Positions 16,796-25,937 of a stretch of DNA of 64,000 nucleotides are shown piece after piece. This DNA comes from CAZDSS01 sp964508185 (GTDB lineage Bacteria; Pseudomonadota; Alphaproteobacteria; Sphingomonadales; Govanellaceae). A program made the translations under genes and the position numbers. Position 1 is the stretch's first letter; each line of letters begins with the position of its first letter. Location of the stretch: the NCBI GenBank assembly GCA_964508185.1, contig CAZDSS010000002.1, positions 1 through 64,000 of the forward strand, in the 5' to 3' direction. Under the pieces are notes generated by a model. That model was not told the origin of the DNA. It did no database searches and worked only from the letters and a program-made list of their open reading frames with translations.

Positions 16796-17887
16796 ATGGC
16801 GAAGCTTGCCGGAATCAAGGTCATCGACCTGTCGCAGTTCCTGCCGGGGCCGATGCTCACCCTCATGATGGCGGACCAGGGGGCAGACGTCATCAAGATC
16901 GAACCGCCTGCGGGCGACCCCGCGCGCGGGCTGGAACCCTATGAAGCGGGCCAGTCCATCTGGTTCCGCAATCTCAACCGGGGCAAGCGCAGCATCGCGC
17001 TCGACCTCAAGTCGGAAGCGGGAAAAGAGAAGCTCTGGGAGCTGATCGCCGACGCCGACGTCTTCGTCGAAGGCTTCCGCCCGGGCGTCATGGCGCGGCT
17101 CGGCTTTTCCTACGAGGCGGTCGCGGCGCGCAATCCGCGCATCGTCTATTGCTCCGTCTCCGCCTTCGGGCAGGAGGGGGAACTGTCGCACCATCCGGCT
17201 CACGACCTTGCGGTGCAGGCCTTGTCCGGCTTCCTGTCCGTCAATGACGGGCGCGACGGGCGGCCCGTGGTGCCGGGGGTGCCCTCCGCCGACATGGCGG
17301 CGGGGCTGACCGCGCTCTCGGCCGTGCTCATGGCATTGATCGGCCGCGAGCGCACGGGACGGGGCGACCATATCGACGCCGCCATGTTCGACAGCCTGAT
17401 CCCCTGGTGCGCCCATATCGTGGGGACGGCGATTCATGGCGGCGAGCCGCCGCGCTCCCACAGCCAGCGCTCCCTGGGCGGCGCCGCCTTCTACAACGTC
17501 TATGAAACCGCCGATGGAAAGTTCGTGGTGCTGGGCGGGCGCGAGACCAAGTTCGTCGCGAACCTCCTCAACGCCCTCGGCCGTCCGGACCTCATCCCGC
17601 TCGGCAGCGAGCCGCCGGGACCGGCGCAGGCGCCCCTCGTCCGCTATCTCGAGGAAACCTTCCGCGCCCGCACGCGCGACGAATGGGTCGCCTGGTTCGC
17701 CGACAAGGACGTGGCCTTCGCCCCCGTCCTCGACTTCCGCGAGGCCTTGTCCGCGCCCCACGTCGCCGAACGGGGCATCGTCGTCGAGGCCGACGGCGCC
17801 CACCATATCGCGCCGGCCATCCGCTTCCGCTCCGAACCGGACTGGAAGCCGCGGCCGGCGCCGGAGCTCGACGCCGATGGCCGCTGA
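16796..17887 (+). CDS. CaiB/BaiF family CoA-transferase 2
   Basis: A 363-residue second class III CoA-transferase, starting five bases after the first. It has SQFLPGPMLTLMMADQGADVIKIEPPAGD, LNRGKRSIALDL, FVEGFRPGVMARLG and the catalytic Asp in VPSADMAAGLTALSA. It is not a close duplicate of its neighbour: lengths and active-site surroundings differ. Two adjacent CaiB genes may form a heteromer or act on two different acids. The stop lies two bases from the converging stop of the GntR gene, with no terminator visible. Confidence 0.92.
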   Translation: MAKLAGIKVIDLSQFLPGPMLTLMMADQGADVIKIEPPAGDPARGLEPYEAGQSIWFRNLNRGKRSIALDLKSEAGKEKLWELIADADVFVEGFRPGVMARLGFSYEAVAARNPRIVYCSVSAFGQEGELSHHPAHDLAVQALSGFLSVNDGRDGRPVVPGVPSADMAAGLTALSAVLMALIGRERTGRGDHIDAAMFDSLIPWCAHIVGTAIHGGEPPRSHSQRSLGGAAFYNVYETADGKFVVLGGRETKFVANLLNALGRPDLIPLGSEPPGPAQAPLVRYLEETFRARTRDEWVAWFADKDVAFAPVLDFREALSAPHVAERGIVVEADGAHHIAPAIRFRSEPDWKPRPAPELDADGR

Positions 17888-17888
17888 C

Positions 17889-18650
17889 CTAGCCGTCCAC
17901 CTCCATATGCATGGAGTAGGCGAAGCGGTCGCCGGGATGGTGGCTGGCGGAGAATTCCAGCACGCGCCCGCTCGCGTCGTAATAGCAGCGGAGAATGCGC
18001 AGGCAGGGGCTGCGGCGCGGAATGCCGAGCTCCGCCGCCACCGCCGTGCTCGCCGGCACCGCCTGGATGTCCTGGGTCACCCGCACGATCTTCGTGCCCG
18101 ACAGCCGTTCCAGTTGCTGGAAGATGGTGTCCTGGTTGGGCTTGATGGCCTTGGCCGCCGCGAGAAGGTCGGGATGGATGTAGGTGTCGGTGAGCGCGAT
18201 GGGCTCCGCCTGGCCGGTGCGCGTGCGCAGGCCGCGGAAATGATACCAGCGGCGCTTGTCCGTGATCCCCGCATGGACGGCAAGGGACTTCGGCAGCGGC
18301 ACCTCGCCCTGGGCCGTGAACAGATAGCGGGTGTCCCGCGCGTATTGCAGGATTTCGCCCACGTTCGACAGCGGCTGATAGAGCGCCCCGCCGCGGGCGG
18401 ACGCCGGCTGGATCACCGTGCCCGAGCCCTGGCGTCGCTGGATGAGCCCTTCCGCCTGCAGGGAGCGCAGCGCCTCGCGCACGGTGAAGCGGCTCACCTC
18501 GAAACGGGCGCAAAGCTCGCTTTCGGTCGGGAACGGATTGGGGTGAAGATAGTCGCCGCGAAGGATCTCCGCGCGCAGTTCGTCCGCAAGTTCCTGATAA
18601 CGGGGCTTGCGCGCCCGCTTCACGGCTACCGCCTGACTGGAACCCGGCAA
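17889..18650 (-). CDS. GntR-family transcriptional regulator, HutC subfamily
   Basis: A 253-residue regulator. Residues ~15-80 are the GntR winged helix (FPTESELCARFEVSRFTVREAL, then LIQRRQGSGTVI). Residues ~100-245 are a UTRA-type effector domain (ARDTRYLFTAQG, DTYIHPDL, RVTQDIQAVPAS, RCYYDASGRVLEFSAS), which defines the HutC subfamily. HutC members bind GT-N-TA-N-AC-like palindromes; the window's repeated TTGTC-NN-GACAA fits with a changed centre. It is the only GntR gene here, embedded between the halves of the acyl-CoA cluster, divergent from MmgE/PrpD 1 over 43 bp. UTRA ligands are usually the pathway substrate or an intermediate. Confidence 0.93.
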   Translation of the reverse strand: MPGSSQAVAVKRARKPRYQELADELRAEILRGDYLHPNPFPTESELCARFEVSRFTVREALRSLQAEGLIQRRQGSGTVIQPASARGGALYQPLSNVGEILQYARDTRYLFTAQGEVPLPKSLAVHAGITDKRRWYHFRGLRTRTGQAEPIALTDTYIHPDLLAAAKAIKPNQDTIFQQLERLSGTKIVRVTQDIQAVPASTAVAAELGIPRRSPCLRILRCYYDASGRVLEFSASHHPGDRFAYSMHMEVDG

Positions 18651-18693
18651 GGCAATACTCCTTTTCTCAAATTGGCTCCCGGGAGACTGCCCG

Positions 18694-19941
18694 GTGATTG
18701 ACGCGAATTATAGCTTAACAGAACGGCTTGCCCAGCATTGTCTGACGCCCGTTTCAGAAGTTATCCGGACAAAATCCCGGCTTCATCTTCTGGACTGGCT
18801 GGGCTGCGTCATGGGTGCCCGGCGGGGCGAGGTCGCCCATGCGCTGAAGCATATGGATGATCTCTCGCCTGCAGGCAAGGCGGCATGGCTCGGCAACGTG
18901 CTGGAGATGGACGACGTCCATCGCACGGCGATCCTCCATCCCGGCCCGGTGGTGTGGCCGACGGTGCTCGCCGCCGCCCGCGGCCACGGGATGGACGAGG
19001 TGCTGGACGCCGCCGTCCGGGGTTACGAGGCGATGATTTCGATCGGCGCGACCTTCGACGCCCGTCATTACGCCCACTGGCACAACACGGCGACCGCGGG
19101 CCTGTTCGGGGCGGCTGCAGCCGCCGCCGCCTTGCAGGGCGCCGACCGGGCGCAGCTCGTCGCCGCCCTCGGCCTTGCGGGATCGGTGACCGGCGGCTTC
19201 TGGCAGATGCGGCACGAGCCGGTGACCGCCAAGCAATGGCACATCGCCCATGCCATGCGCACGGGGCTGGAGACCGCGGCCTTCGCCCTCAGGGGGATCA
19301 CGGGCCCCCGCTTCATCCTGGAAGGGCCGCAGGGGCTCTATGCCGGAACCTGCGACGCCGCGAAGCCCATGCTGCTGGCGGACGGGTGGCGCATCAGCGA
19401 AGTGAGCTTCAAGCCCTGGGGCGCCTGCCGCCACGCGCATCCCGCGATCGATGCGGCCCTCGAGCTCAAGAAGCAGGGCGCGCTTCAGGGCCCGGTGACC
19501 GTCGCCACCTACCGCGACGCGCTCACCTTCTGCGACCGGCCGGAGCCGCGCAGCGTGATCGAGGCCAAGTTCTCCCTCCAGCACGCGGTGGCGGTCGTCA
19601 TGGAGCGGGGCGTGCCGGAGCTCGCCGATTTCGAGCCCGAGGCCATCGCCGCCCTTGCGGATGCCCGCAAGCTCGTGACGGTGGAGGAGGATCCCGCGCT
19701 CACCGCCGCCTACCCTGCCCATTTCGGCGCGCGGGTGACAAGCGCTGGCGCAAGCGTCACCCTGGCGGATACGCTGGGCGATCCCGAGCGGCCGCTCGAT
19801 GAAGCGGGCGTCGTCGCCAAGGCGCGGGCGCTCATGGATTGGGGCGGGCTCGGTGGGCGGGCTGCGGACGAGGCGATCGCCGCCGCCCTTCACGGCGACC
19901 GCCCCGACGCTATCGTGGATATTCTGGAGCGCTGGCTATGA
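18694..19941 (+). CDS. MmgE/PrpD-family protein 1
   Basis: A 415-residue member of the MmgE/PrpD fold, which contains 2-methylcitrate dehydratase, cis-aconitate decarboxylase and iminodisuccinate epimerase. Visible landmarks are LLDWLGCVMGARRG, the AHWHNTATAGLFGAAAAAA helix, and VSFKPWGACRHAHPAIDAA, the conserved K-P-x-x-x-C-R-x-x-H-P active-site loop. The start is GTG 18694 with GGGAG upstream. It begins the second half of the cluster and overlaps the next, related gene by four bases (ATGA). The reaction is likely elimination, decarboxylation or epimerisation on a polycarboxylate. Confidence 0.88.
   Translation: MIDANYSLTERLAQHCLTPVSEVIRTKSRLHLLDWLGCVMGARRGEVAHALKHMDDLSPAGKAAWLGNVLEMDDVHRTAILHPGPVVWPTVLAAARGHGMDEVLDAAVRGYEAMISIGATFDARHYAHWHNTATAGLFGAAAAAAALQGADRAQLVAALGLAGSVTGGFWQMRHEPVTAKQWHIAHAMRTGLETAAFALRGITGPRFILEGPQGLYAGTCDAAKPMLLADGWRISEVSFKPWGACRHAHPAIDAALELKKQGALQGPVTVATYRDALTFCDRPEPRSVIEAKFSLQHAVAVVMERGVPELADFEPEAIAALADARKLVTVEEDPALTAAYPAHFGARVTSAGASVTLADTLGDPERPLDEAGVVAKARALMDWGGLGGRAADEAIAAALHGDRPDAIVDILERWL
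18761..18772. promoter_or_regulatory. Operator-like palindrome inside MmgE/PrpD 1
   Basis: TTATCCGGACAA is one base off the operator motif. It lies 67 bp inside the coding sequence and 111 bp before the start of the divergent GntR gene, where a promoter for that gene could reach, so it could serve autoregulation. Being in coding sequence and imperfect, it may be chance. Confidence 0.35.
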
Positions 19942-21245
19942 CCGCGACGGCAAAAGTGGTTGAATTCGCGCGGGCGCAGCATCGGCTGCCCGCGGACGTG
20001 CGGGCTGCGGCCGTGGACCTTCTCGGCGATACGCTCGCGGTCGGCGCCGCGGGCTCGACCGCCCCGGGGGCGGACGGCGTGCTGCGCGCGGCGGAAGGCT
20101 GGGGCGGGGGTGATGACGCCCGCGTCATCGCCCGGGGCGTCCGCCTTCCCGCAAGCGGCGCCGCCTTCGTGAACGCCTTCCAGATCCATTGCCTCGAATG
20201 GGATTCGGTCCATGAACCCGCGGTGGTCCATGCCCTGTCCACCGTGACGGCGGCCCTCGGCGCCGCCATCGACCGGCTCGGCGGCTGCGATCCGGAGGAA
20301 GCGGTCACGGCCCTGGCCGTCGGCGTCGATATCGCAAGCGGCCTCGGCCTTGCCGCCGACACGCCCCTCCGCTTCTTCCGCCCGGCGACCGCCGGTTGCA
20401 TCGGCGCCGCGGCGGCCGTCGCCCGCATCATGAAGATCGAGCGCATGGAGGACGTGCTGGGCCTCGCCTATTCCCAGTGCGCCGGAACCATGCAGGCCCA
20501 TGTGGAAGGATCGATCGCCCTGCCCCTGCAGATCGCGAACGCCGCGCGGGCGGCGATCACCGCGGCGGACCTGGTGGCGAATGGCCTCACCGGCCCCCAT
20601 GACGTGTTCGAGGGGCCGTTCGGCTATTTCACCCTGTTCGATAACGGCGACTTCACGCGGTATACGGACCGGCTCGGCAGCGTCTGGCGCATCGCGGAGG
20701 TGAGCGTCAAGCCGTTCCCCTCGGGCCGGGCGAGCCACGGGGTGCTTGCGACCCTCTCCCGCCTTATCCGGGACAAGGAATTCGCCGCCGACGACGTGCT
20801 GCAGATCGAAGCCTTCGTGCCGCCGCTCATCCAGCGGCTGGTGGGCCGCCCCATGAAGGCGGACATGACGCCCGCCTATGCGCGGCTCTGCCTGCCGTTC
20901 CTCGTCGCCCTCATGCTGCGCGACGGGCGCATCGACCCCAGGCGCTTCACGCCCGAGGCGTTCGCGGATCCGGAGCTTGCCGCGCTGGCGTCCCGGCTCG
21001 TCATCACCCTCGACGGCAATCCCGACCTCAACGCCCTGTCGCCGCAGCGGCTGGTGATAACCCTCAGCAACGGCCGCGTGCTGCGGCACCACATCCCGAA
21101 GACCGCGGGCCATCCCGAGGCGCCGCTCGATGCGGGCGAGACCGCGGCCAAACGGAATCTCGCGCGGGAGCTTGCGCTTTCCGTGCCGGATCCGCGACTG
21201 TTCGAAGATCCCCTGTCCTACTACACATGTCCGGAGGCGAAATGA
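19938..21245 (+). CDS. MmgE/PrpD-family protein 2
   Basis: A 435-residue second MmgE/PrpD protein starting at the ATG that overlaps its neighbour's stop. It shows VDLLGDTLAVGAAGS, ALSTVTAALGAAIDR, CIGAAAAVARIM and VSVKPFPSGRASHGVL, where the usual active-site C-R-x-x-H-P reads GRASHGV, so the Cys/Arg positions differ from protein 1. That makes one functional and one divergent active-site loop, and a heteromer is possible. An open frame extends upstream of the chosen start, but that part is antisense-type sequence inside protein 1. Confidence 0.87.
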   Translation: MTATAKVVEFARAQHRLPADVRAAAVDLLGDTLAVGAAGSTAPGADGVLRAAEGWGGGDDARVIARGVRLPASGAAFVNAFQIHCLEWDSVHEPAVVHALSTVTAALGAAIDRLGGCDPEEAVTALAVGVDIASGLGLAADTPLRFFRPATAGCIGAAAAVARIMKIERMEDVLGLAYSQCAGTMQAHVEGSIALPLQIANAARAAITAADLVANGLTGPHDVFEGPFGYFTLFDNGDFTRYTDRLGSVWRIAEVSVKPFPSGRASHGVLATLSRLIRDKEFAADDVLQIEAFVPPLIQRLVGRPMKADMTPAYARLCLPFLVALMLRDGRIDPRRFTPEAFADPELAALASRLVITLDGNPDLNALSPQRLVITLSNGRVLRHHIPKTAGHPEAPLDAGETAAKRNLARELALSVPDPRLFEDPLSYYTCPEAK

Positions 21246-22615
21246 CCTTCCCCACCTATTTCGAGGCCCTCGACATCCGTCAGCTGCTGGAGGAATACCC
21301 CGTCGGCGACGCCTTCGTCCGCCGCTACACCTCCATGAGCCGCGACGAGCTTTTTGACCTCCAGAACAAGCGCTTTCTCAAGCTCATGAAGCGGGGCTGG
21401 GAAATTCCCTTCTACCAGCGGCTGTGGGGCGACAAGGGGATCGAGCCCGGCGACATCCGAAGCCTCGAGGACATCACCAAGCTTCCGGTCTACGACAAGT
21501 CGGACCTCATGAAGTCCATCGCCGAATTCCCGCCCTATGGCGATTTCGCGGGGATTCCGGATTCGAACGACCGCCCGCCGGTGATCTTTCATACGACCTC
21601 CGGCACCACTGGCCGCCCGCAGGCGCTTCTCTTCGGCCCCAAGGGGCGCGAGGTGACCAATCTTCTCGTCGGCCGCATGTATCGCTGGCAGGGGCTGAAG
21701 CCGTCGGACGTGGTGCATTCGGTCTATGGCCACGGCATGATCAACGGCGGCCACTATATCCGCGAGGCCGTGACCCATTTCACCAATTCCCTGTTCCTCT
21801 CCGCCGGCACCGGGATCGAGACCCGCTCGGTCAACCAGGTGCGGCTCATGGCCGACTTCAACGTGACGGTGATCGTCGGCTTCATCGACTATATCCGCAA
21901 GCTCGCCCAGGTGGCGAAGGACGAGGGGCTGCTCGACAAGATCAATATCCGCATGATCTGCGGCCATCTCGGGACCGAGGACCGGGCGGCGGTGGAAGCG
22001 GCCTGGGGCGGCGCCAGGGCCTATGACTGGTACGGCGTGGGCGACACCGGCACGATCGCCGGCGAAGGGCCCGAGCGCGACGGCCTCTATGTGTGGGAGG
22101 ACGCCCAGTATCTCGAAATCCTCGACATCGACACCGGCAGGCCGGTGGCGCCGGGCGAGACGGGCGACATGGTGGTGACCTGCCTCTTCAAGGACGACGT
22201 CGCCCCCTGCATCCGCTTCAACACCCACGACGTGACCCACGAGCTTCTGGGCCGGAACCAGACGGGCATGGTGTTCAAGCGCATCGCGGGCTTCAAGGGC
22301 CGCAGCGACAACATGGTGAAGCTCCGCGGCATCAACGTGTTCCCCCATGCGATCGGCGCGCTCATCGAGAACCGGCCGGATCTCACCGGCGAATATGTCT
22401 GCCGCGTGTCCCGCGACGCGTCGGGCCGCGACGAGATGCTGGTGATCCTCGAAAGCCGCGGCGGCACGGACGAAGCGGCGCTTGCGGCCCTCCTGCGTCA
22501 GGGCCTCGGCGTCGAGGTGGACGTGAAGCTCGTCGGCCCCGGCGAGACCGCGGCGGACACCCAGATCGAGGTGCGGCAGAAGCCCATCCGTCTCATCGAC
22601 GAGCGCAAGCTATGA
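21242..22615 (+). CDS. PaaK-like acyl/aryl-CoA ligase (AMP-forming)
   Basis: A 457-residue adenylate-forming enzyme of the phenylacetate-CoA ligase type. It has the phosphate loop TTSGTTGRPQ, the motif YDWYGVGDTG, FKGRSDNMVKLRGINVFP (hinge and adenine site) and a short C-terminal domain. ATG 21242 has GGAGG nine bases upstream, within the preceding gene, and overlaps that gene's stop (ATGA). PaaK-type enzymes activate arylacetic or related acids to CoA thioesters. In this operon it would provide a second, ATP-dependent way to make acyl-CoA, besides the CaiB transferases. Confidence 0.9.
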   Translation: MTFPTYFEALDIRQLLEEYPVGDAFVRRYTSMSRDELFDLQNKRFLKLMKRGWEIPFYQRLWGDKGIEPGDIRSLEDITKLPVYDKSDLMKSIAEFPPYGDFAGIPDSNDRPPVIFHTTSGTTGRPQALLFGPKGREVTNLLVGRMYRWQGLKPSDVVHSVYGHGMINGGHYIREAVTHFTNSLFLSAGTGIETRSVNQVRLMADFNVTVIVGFIDYIRKLAQVAKDEGLLDKINIRMICGHLGTEDRAAVEAAWGGARAYDWYGVGDTGTIAGEGPERDGLYVWEDAQYLEILDIDTGRPVAPGETGDMVVTCLFKDDVAPCIRFNTHDVTHELLGRNQTGMVFKRIAGFKGRSDNMVKLRGINVFPHAIGALIENRPDLTGEYVCRVSRDASGRDEMLVILESRGGTDEAALAALLRQGLGVEVDVKLVGPGETAADTQIEVRQKPIRLIDERKL

Positions 22616-23916
22616 GCGACTGGCGCCACGCGGACATCGCGACGCTCCACGCAGCCTATGGGCAAGGCGCGGTCACGGCGCGCGCGGTGACCGCCCATTT
22701 CCTCGACCGCATCCGCCGCCACAATCCCCAGCTTCACGCCTTCATCGAGGTTGACGAAGCGGGGGCGCTGGACGCGGCCGCGGAATCCGACCGGCGCATC
22801 CGCGAGGGCGCGTTGCGTCCGCTCGAAGGAATCCCTGTCGCCGTCAAGTCCAACATTGCGGTCAGGGGCCTTTCCTGGAACGCGGGCATGGAGCTTCGCC
22901 GCCACATCATCGCGGCGGAAGACGCGGAAACCGTCGCACGCCTTCGTCATGCCGGCGCCGTCATCCTCGGCACACTCAACATGCATGAGGCGGCGCTCGG
23001 CGCCACCACCGCCAATCCCTGGTTCGGACACGCCATGAACCCGCACCGCCCCGGCCACACGCCCGGCGGATCGTCGGGCGGCAGCGGCGCCGCAGTGGCG
23101 GCGGGGCTTTGCGTCGCGGCCCTCGGCACCGACACCCTCGGCTCCGTGCGCATTCCCGCGGCCTATAACGGCGTCTACGGCATCAAGCCGACGCAGGGTG
23201 CGGTATCCGACGACGGCCTCGTGCCCCTCAGCACCTGGCTCGACTGCATCGGCCCCCTGGCGCGCACGCTCGACGATCTCGACCGCATGCTGCGCGTGCT
23301 GACGGACGTGAAGCCCGCCGCCGGCCCGCGCCGCCTTCTGGTGCTGGGGCAGCTGGAAGAAGGGTGCGAGCCCGAAATCGTCGCTGCCTACGAACGCGCG
23401 CTCGCCGCGCTGCCGCTCAAGCCGGAAGCCCTCGCCCTCCCCCACAGCCTGGCCGAAATCCGCTTTGCGGGCTTCGTGGAGACGGCGCGTGAGCTTACCC
23501 GGCATCTCGGGTCCAGCATCGAGACGGACGCCGACCGCATCTCGCGCGAGCTCCATTTCCTGCTCGGCGTCGCACGCAAGAAGGAAAGCGAATATCCGGC
23601 GCTTTACGCCGTCCTGCAGGCGACGCGGGACGCAATCCGCGCCGCCATCGGCCAGGACGGCATCCTGCTGACGCCCACGACGCCGCAGGCGGCATTCGTC
23701 CATTGCGACCGCCCGCCGGCAACACAGGCGAGCTTCACGGCCCTTGCCAACATCGCGGGGCTTCCCGCCATCAGCATCCCGGCGGGCGTCAATGGCGATG
23801 GCCTGCCCGTCGCCGTGCAGGCCATCGGCTGGCCCGGAAGCGAAGCGGCGCTCGTCGAGCTCGCGCGACAACTTGAAACGGAACTGGGTGGTTCCATAAT
23901 TCCCGCCCTCGCCTAG
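22612..23916 (+). CDS. Amidase-signature hydrolase
   Basis: A 434-residue amidase-signature enzyme. The Ser-cisSer-Lys triad is complete: Lys79 in PVAVKSN, Ser154 in PGGSSGGSG and Ser178 in TLGSVRIPA. The family cleaves amides to acids and ammonia or amine; relatives include half-amidases that act on the products of cyclic-imide opening. It overlaps the ligase by four bases. With the imidase-like gene at 25071 in the same operon, a route imide to half-amide to dicarboxylate is possible. Substrate unproven. Confidence 0.92.
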   Translation: MSDWRHADIATLHAAYGQGAVTARAVTAHFLDRIRRHNPQLHAFIEVDEAGALDAAAESDRRIREGALRPLEGIPVAVKSNIAVRGLSWNAGMELRRHIIAAEDAETVARLRHAGAVILGTLNMHEAALGATTANPWFGHAMNPHRPGHTPGGSSGGSGAAVAAGLCVAALGTDTLGSVRIPAAYNGVYGIKPTQGAVSDDGLVPLSTWLDCIGPLARTLDDLDRMLRVLTDVKPAAGPRRLLVLGQLEEGCEPEIVAAYERALAALPLKPEALALPHSLAEIRFAGFVETARELTRHLGSSIETDADRISRELHFLLGVARKKESEYPALYAVLQATRDAIRAAIGQDGILLTPTTPQAAFVHCDRPPATQASFTALANIAGLPAISIPAGVNGDGLPVAVQAIGWPGSEAALVELARQLETELGGSIIPALA

Positions 23917-23932
23917 ATCAAGGAGAAGTCCC

Positions 23933-24238
23933 ATGCGGATCATCGTCCTCTTCAATCTCAAGCCCGGCGCCGACCGGAGCGCCTATGAAAACTGGGCGCG
24001 CAGCACGGACATTCCGGGTGTTCGCGCCCTCGGCTCCATCAAGGACTTCCAGGTCTACCGCACCACCGGGCTGCTCGGCGCGGAAGACAGGCCGCCCTAT
24101 GAATATATCGAGGTGATCGACGTCGCCGACATGGAGGCTTTCGGCCGCGACGTCTCGAGCGACGCCGTGCAGAAGGTCGCCGCCGAGTTCCGCAACTTCG
24201 CCGACAATCCCCTGTTCATCACCACGGAGGCCCTGTGA
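23933..24238 (+). CDS. HapK-like small protein (101 aa)
   Basis: A 101-residue protein, MRIIVLFNLKPG at the start and FRNFADNPLFITTEAL at the end, of the type annotated as REDY-like HapK, probably a dimeric alpha-beta barrel like the EthD/Dabb group. Such proteins are named for a gene in prodigiosin clusters but are common in sphingomonad catabolic operons and have no firm activity. AAGGAGAAG precedes the ATG. Its stop overlaps the SDR start. Confidence 0.78.
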   Translation: MRIIVLFNLKPGADRSAYENWARSTDIPGVRALGSIKDFQVYRTTGLLGAEDRPPYEYIEVIDVADMEAFGRDVSSDAVQKVAAEFRNFADNPLFITTEAL

Positions 24239-25071
24239 TGCGGCGGTTCGAAGGCAAGACCATCGTCGTCACCGGCTCCGGCCGCCACAAGGGTCTGGGC
24301 CAGGGCATCCTCCAGCGCTTCGCCGACGAGGGCGCCAATTGCGTGGTGTCCGACATCGGCCGCCCCGCCGAACATATGGGCGAAGGCGACATCGGCACCA
24401 CGACGGAGATGGAGGAAATCGCCGAGGAGCTGCGCCAGCGCGGCGCGAAGGCGATCGCGGTCCCATGCGACGTGCGCAAGGAAGCGGATTGCGAGGCCCT
24501 GGCGCGCAAGGCTAGGGAAGCCTTCGGCTCCCTCGACATCTGGGTCAACAACGCCGGGATCGGCTACATCATGAAGCCGCTGCTGGAAACCACGGCGAGC
24601 GAGTGGGAGGCGGTGATCGGCGTCAATCTCACCGGCGCGTTCTTCGGGACGAAGGCGGCGGCGCGCATCATGATCGAACAGGGCCGCGGCGGCCGCATCA
24701 TCAATATCGCGAGCCAGGCGGCCAAATCCGGCTTCCCGCACATGGCGCCCTATACCAGCTCCAAGCACGGCATGGTGGGGCTCACCCGCTCCACCGCCAT
24801 CGAGCTCGGCCCCCACGGCATCACCGTGAACGCCGTCTGCCCCAATCACGTGACCACGGGGCTCGGCGCCAGGCAGAACGAATATTTCTCGAAGCTTCTC
24901 GGCTTCGACAGCGTCGAGGCCTATCTCGACAACATGAAGCGCAAGAACCCCATGGGCCGCCCGGGCCTTGCGAGCGACACCGCCGCCGCCTGCGCCTGGC
25001 TGGCGTCGGACGACGCCTTCTATGTGACGGGCGAGGCCCTCAATGTTTCCGGCGGAGAGGAAATGCACTGA
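24238..25071 (+). CDS. Short-chain dehydrogenase/reductase
   Basis: A 277-residue classical SDR. The cofactor motif is TGSGRHKGLGQG, the NNAG motif is VNNAGIGY, and the active-site Tyr-Lys is YTSSKHG, with Ser in NIASQ. The acidic residue at the end of strand 2 (SDIGRP) suggests NAD(H). I choose ATG 24238 (TGATG with the previous stop) but GTG 24235 is also possible. It would oxidise or reduce a hydroxy/keto intermediate. Confidence 0.92.
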   Translation: MRRFEGKTIVVTGSGRHKGLGQGILQRFADEGANCVVSDIGRPAEHMGEGDIGTTTEMEEIAEELRQRGAKAIAVPCDVRKEADCEALARKAREAFGSLDIWVNNAGIGYIMKPLLETTASEWEAVIGVNLTGAFFGTKAAARIMIEQGRGGRIINIASQAAKSGFPHMAPYTSSKHGMVGLTRSTAIELGPHGITVNAVCPNHVTTGLGARQNEYFSKLLGFDSVEAYLDNMKRKNPMGRPGLASDTAAACAWLASDDAFYVTGEALNVSGGEEMH

Positions 25072-25937
25072 TGCAGGAAGAACGGATCGACTGGCCGAAC
25101 GACGCCAGGATCGCATTGTCGGTCGTGGTCAATGTGGAGGAGGGCTCCGAAATGACGGTCGCCCGCGGCGACCGCGGCATGGAGCCGGTGGACGAGCTGG
25201 GCATCCACATCAAGTCGCCCATCCGCAACTACGGCAATGAATCGAACTATCTCTACGGCATCAAGGCGGGCGCGCCGCGCATCGTGAAGCTGTTGCGCAA
25301 CTACGGCATCAAGGCGAGCTGGACGGTCGCGGCCATGAGCCTCGAGAACCATCCGCAGATCGCCGAGGCCATCGCCGAACTCGGGCACGAGCCCGTGAGC
25401 CATGGCTGGCGCTGGATCCACCAGTTCAAGATGAACGAGGAACAGGAGCGGGAATTCATCCGCCGCGCCGTCACCTCCATCGAGCGCACGGTGGGGGTCC
25501 GCCCCTATGGCTGGCTCAGCCGCTATTTCCACACCGACAACACCCGGCGCTTGCTGATCGAGGAAGGTTTCGAATATCACATGGATGACTATTCGGGCGA
25601 CGTGCCGTTCTGGGACCGCGAGACGGTGCCGGGCAAGCCCATCGTCATCGTGCCCTATCAGCTCGACAGCAACGACATGAAGATGTGGACCGACCCGGCG
25701 ATGACCCCGACCCAGTGGCTGGACTACGCGAAGCGCTGCTTCGACCAGCTCTACCGCGAGGGGCAGGAGGGCAATCCGAAGATGATGTCCCTCGGTCTCC
25801 ATCTCCGCATCATCGGCCGTCCGGGGCGCATCTGGGCCCTTGAGGAGTTCTTCCGGCACGTGACGAGCAAGCCCGACGTCTGGATCACCACCCGGCGCGA
25901 GATCGCCGAACATTTCCGGAAGGTACAGCCTGCATGA
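25071..25937 (+). CDS. PuuE/cyclic-imidase-like polysaccharide-deacetylase-fold hydrolase
   Basis: A 288-residue protein of the polysaccharide deacetylase fold, in the branch of PuuE allantoinase and bacterial cyclic imide hydrolase rather than true sugar deacetylases. Landmarks are NVEEGSEMTV, IKASWTVAA, ELGHEPVSHGWRW and LGLHLRIIGRPGRI. It lacks a signal peptide, so it is cytoplasmic and unlikely to act on polysaccharide. Branch members open cyclic amides and imides. With the amidase of the same operon this would release ammonia and a dicarboxylate. Start ATG shares one base with the SDR stop. Confidence 0.85.
   Translation: MQEERIDWPNDARIALSVVVNVEEGSEMTVARGDRGMEPVDELGIHIKSPIRNYGNESNYLYGIKAGAPRIVKLLRNYGIKASWTVAAMSLENHPQIAEAIAELGHEPVSHGWRWIHQFKMNEEQEREFIRRAVTSIERTVGVRPYGWLSRYFHTDNTRRLLIEEGFEYHMDDYSGDVPFWDRETVPGKPIVIVPYQLDSNDMKMWTDPAMTPTQWLDYAKRCFDQLYREGQEGNPKMMSLGLHLRIIGRPGRIWALEEFFRHVTSKPDVWITTRREIAEHFRKVQPA

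Noticed and set aside
23933..24238. Link of the cluster to prodigiosin or tetrapyrrole chemistry through the HapK-like protein and maleimide-type substrates
   Set aside because: The HapK name alone is weak evidence, and no pyrrole-specific enzyme is present.
25071..25937. Sugar or chitin deacetylase
   Set aside because: No signal peptide, no sugar genes nearby, and motifs fit the PuuE/cyclic-imidase branch.
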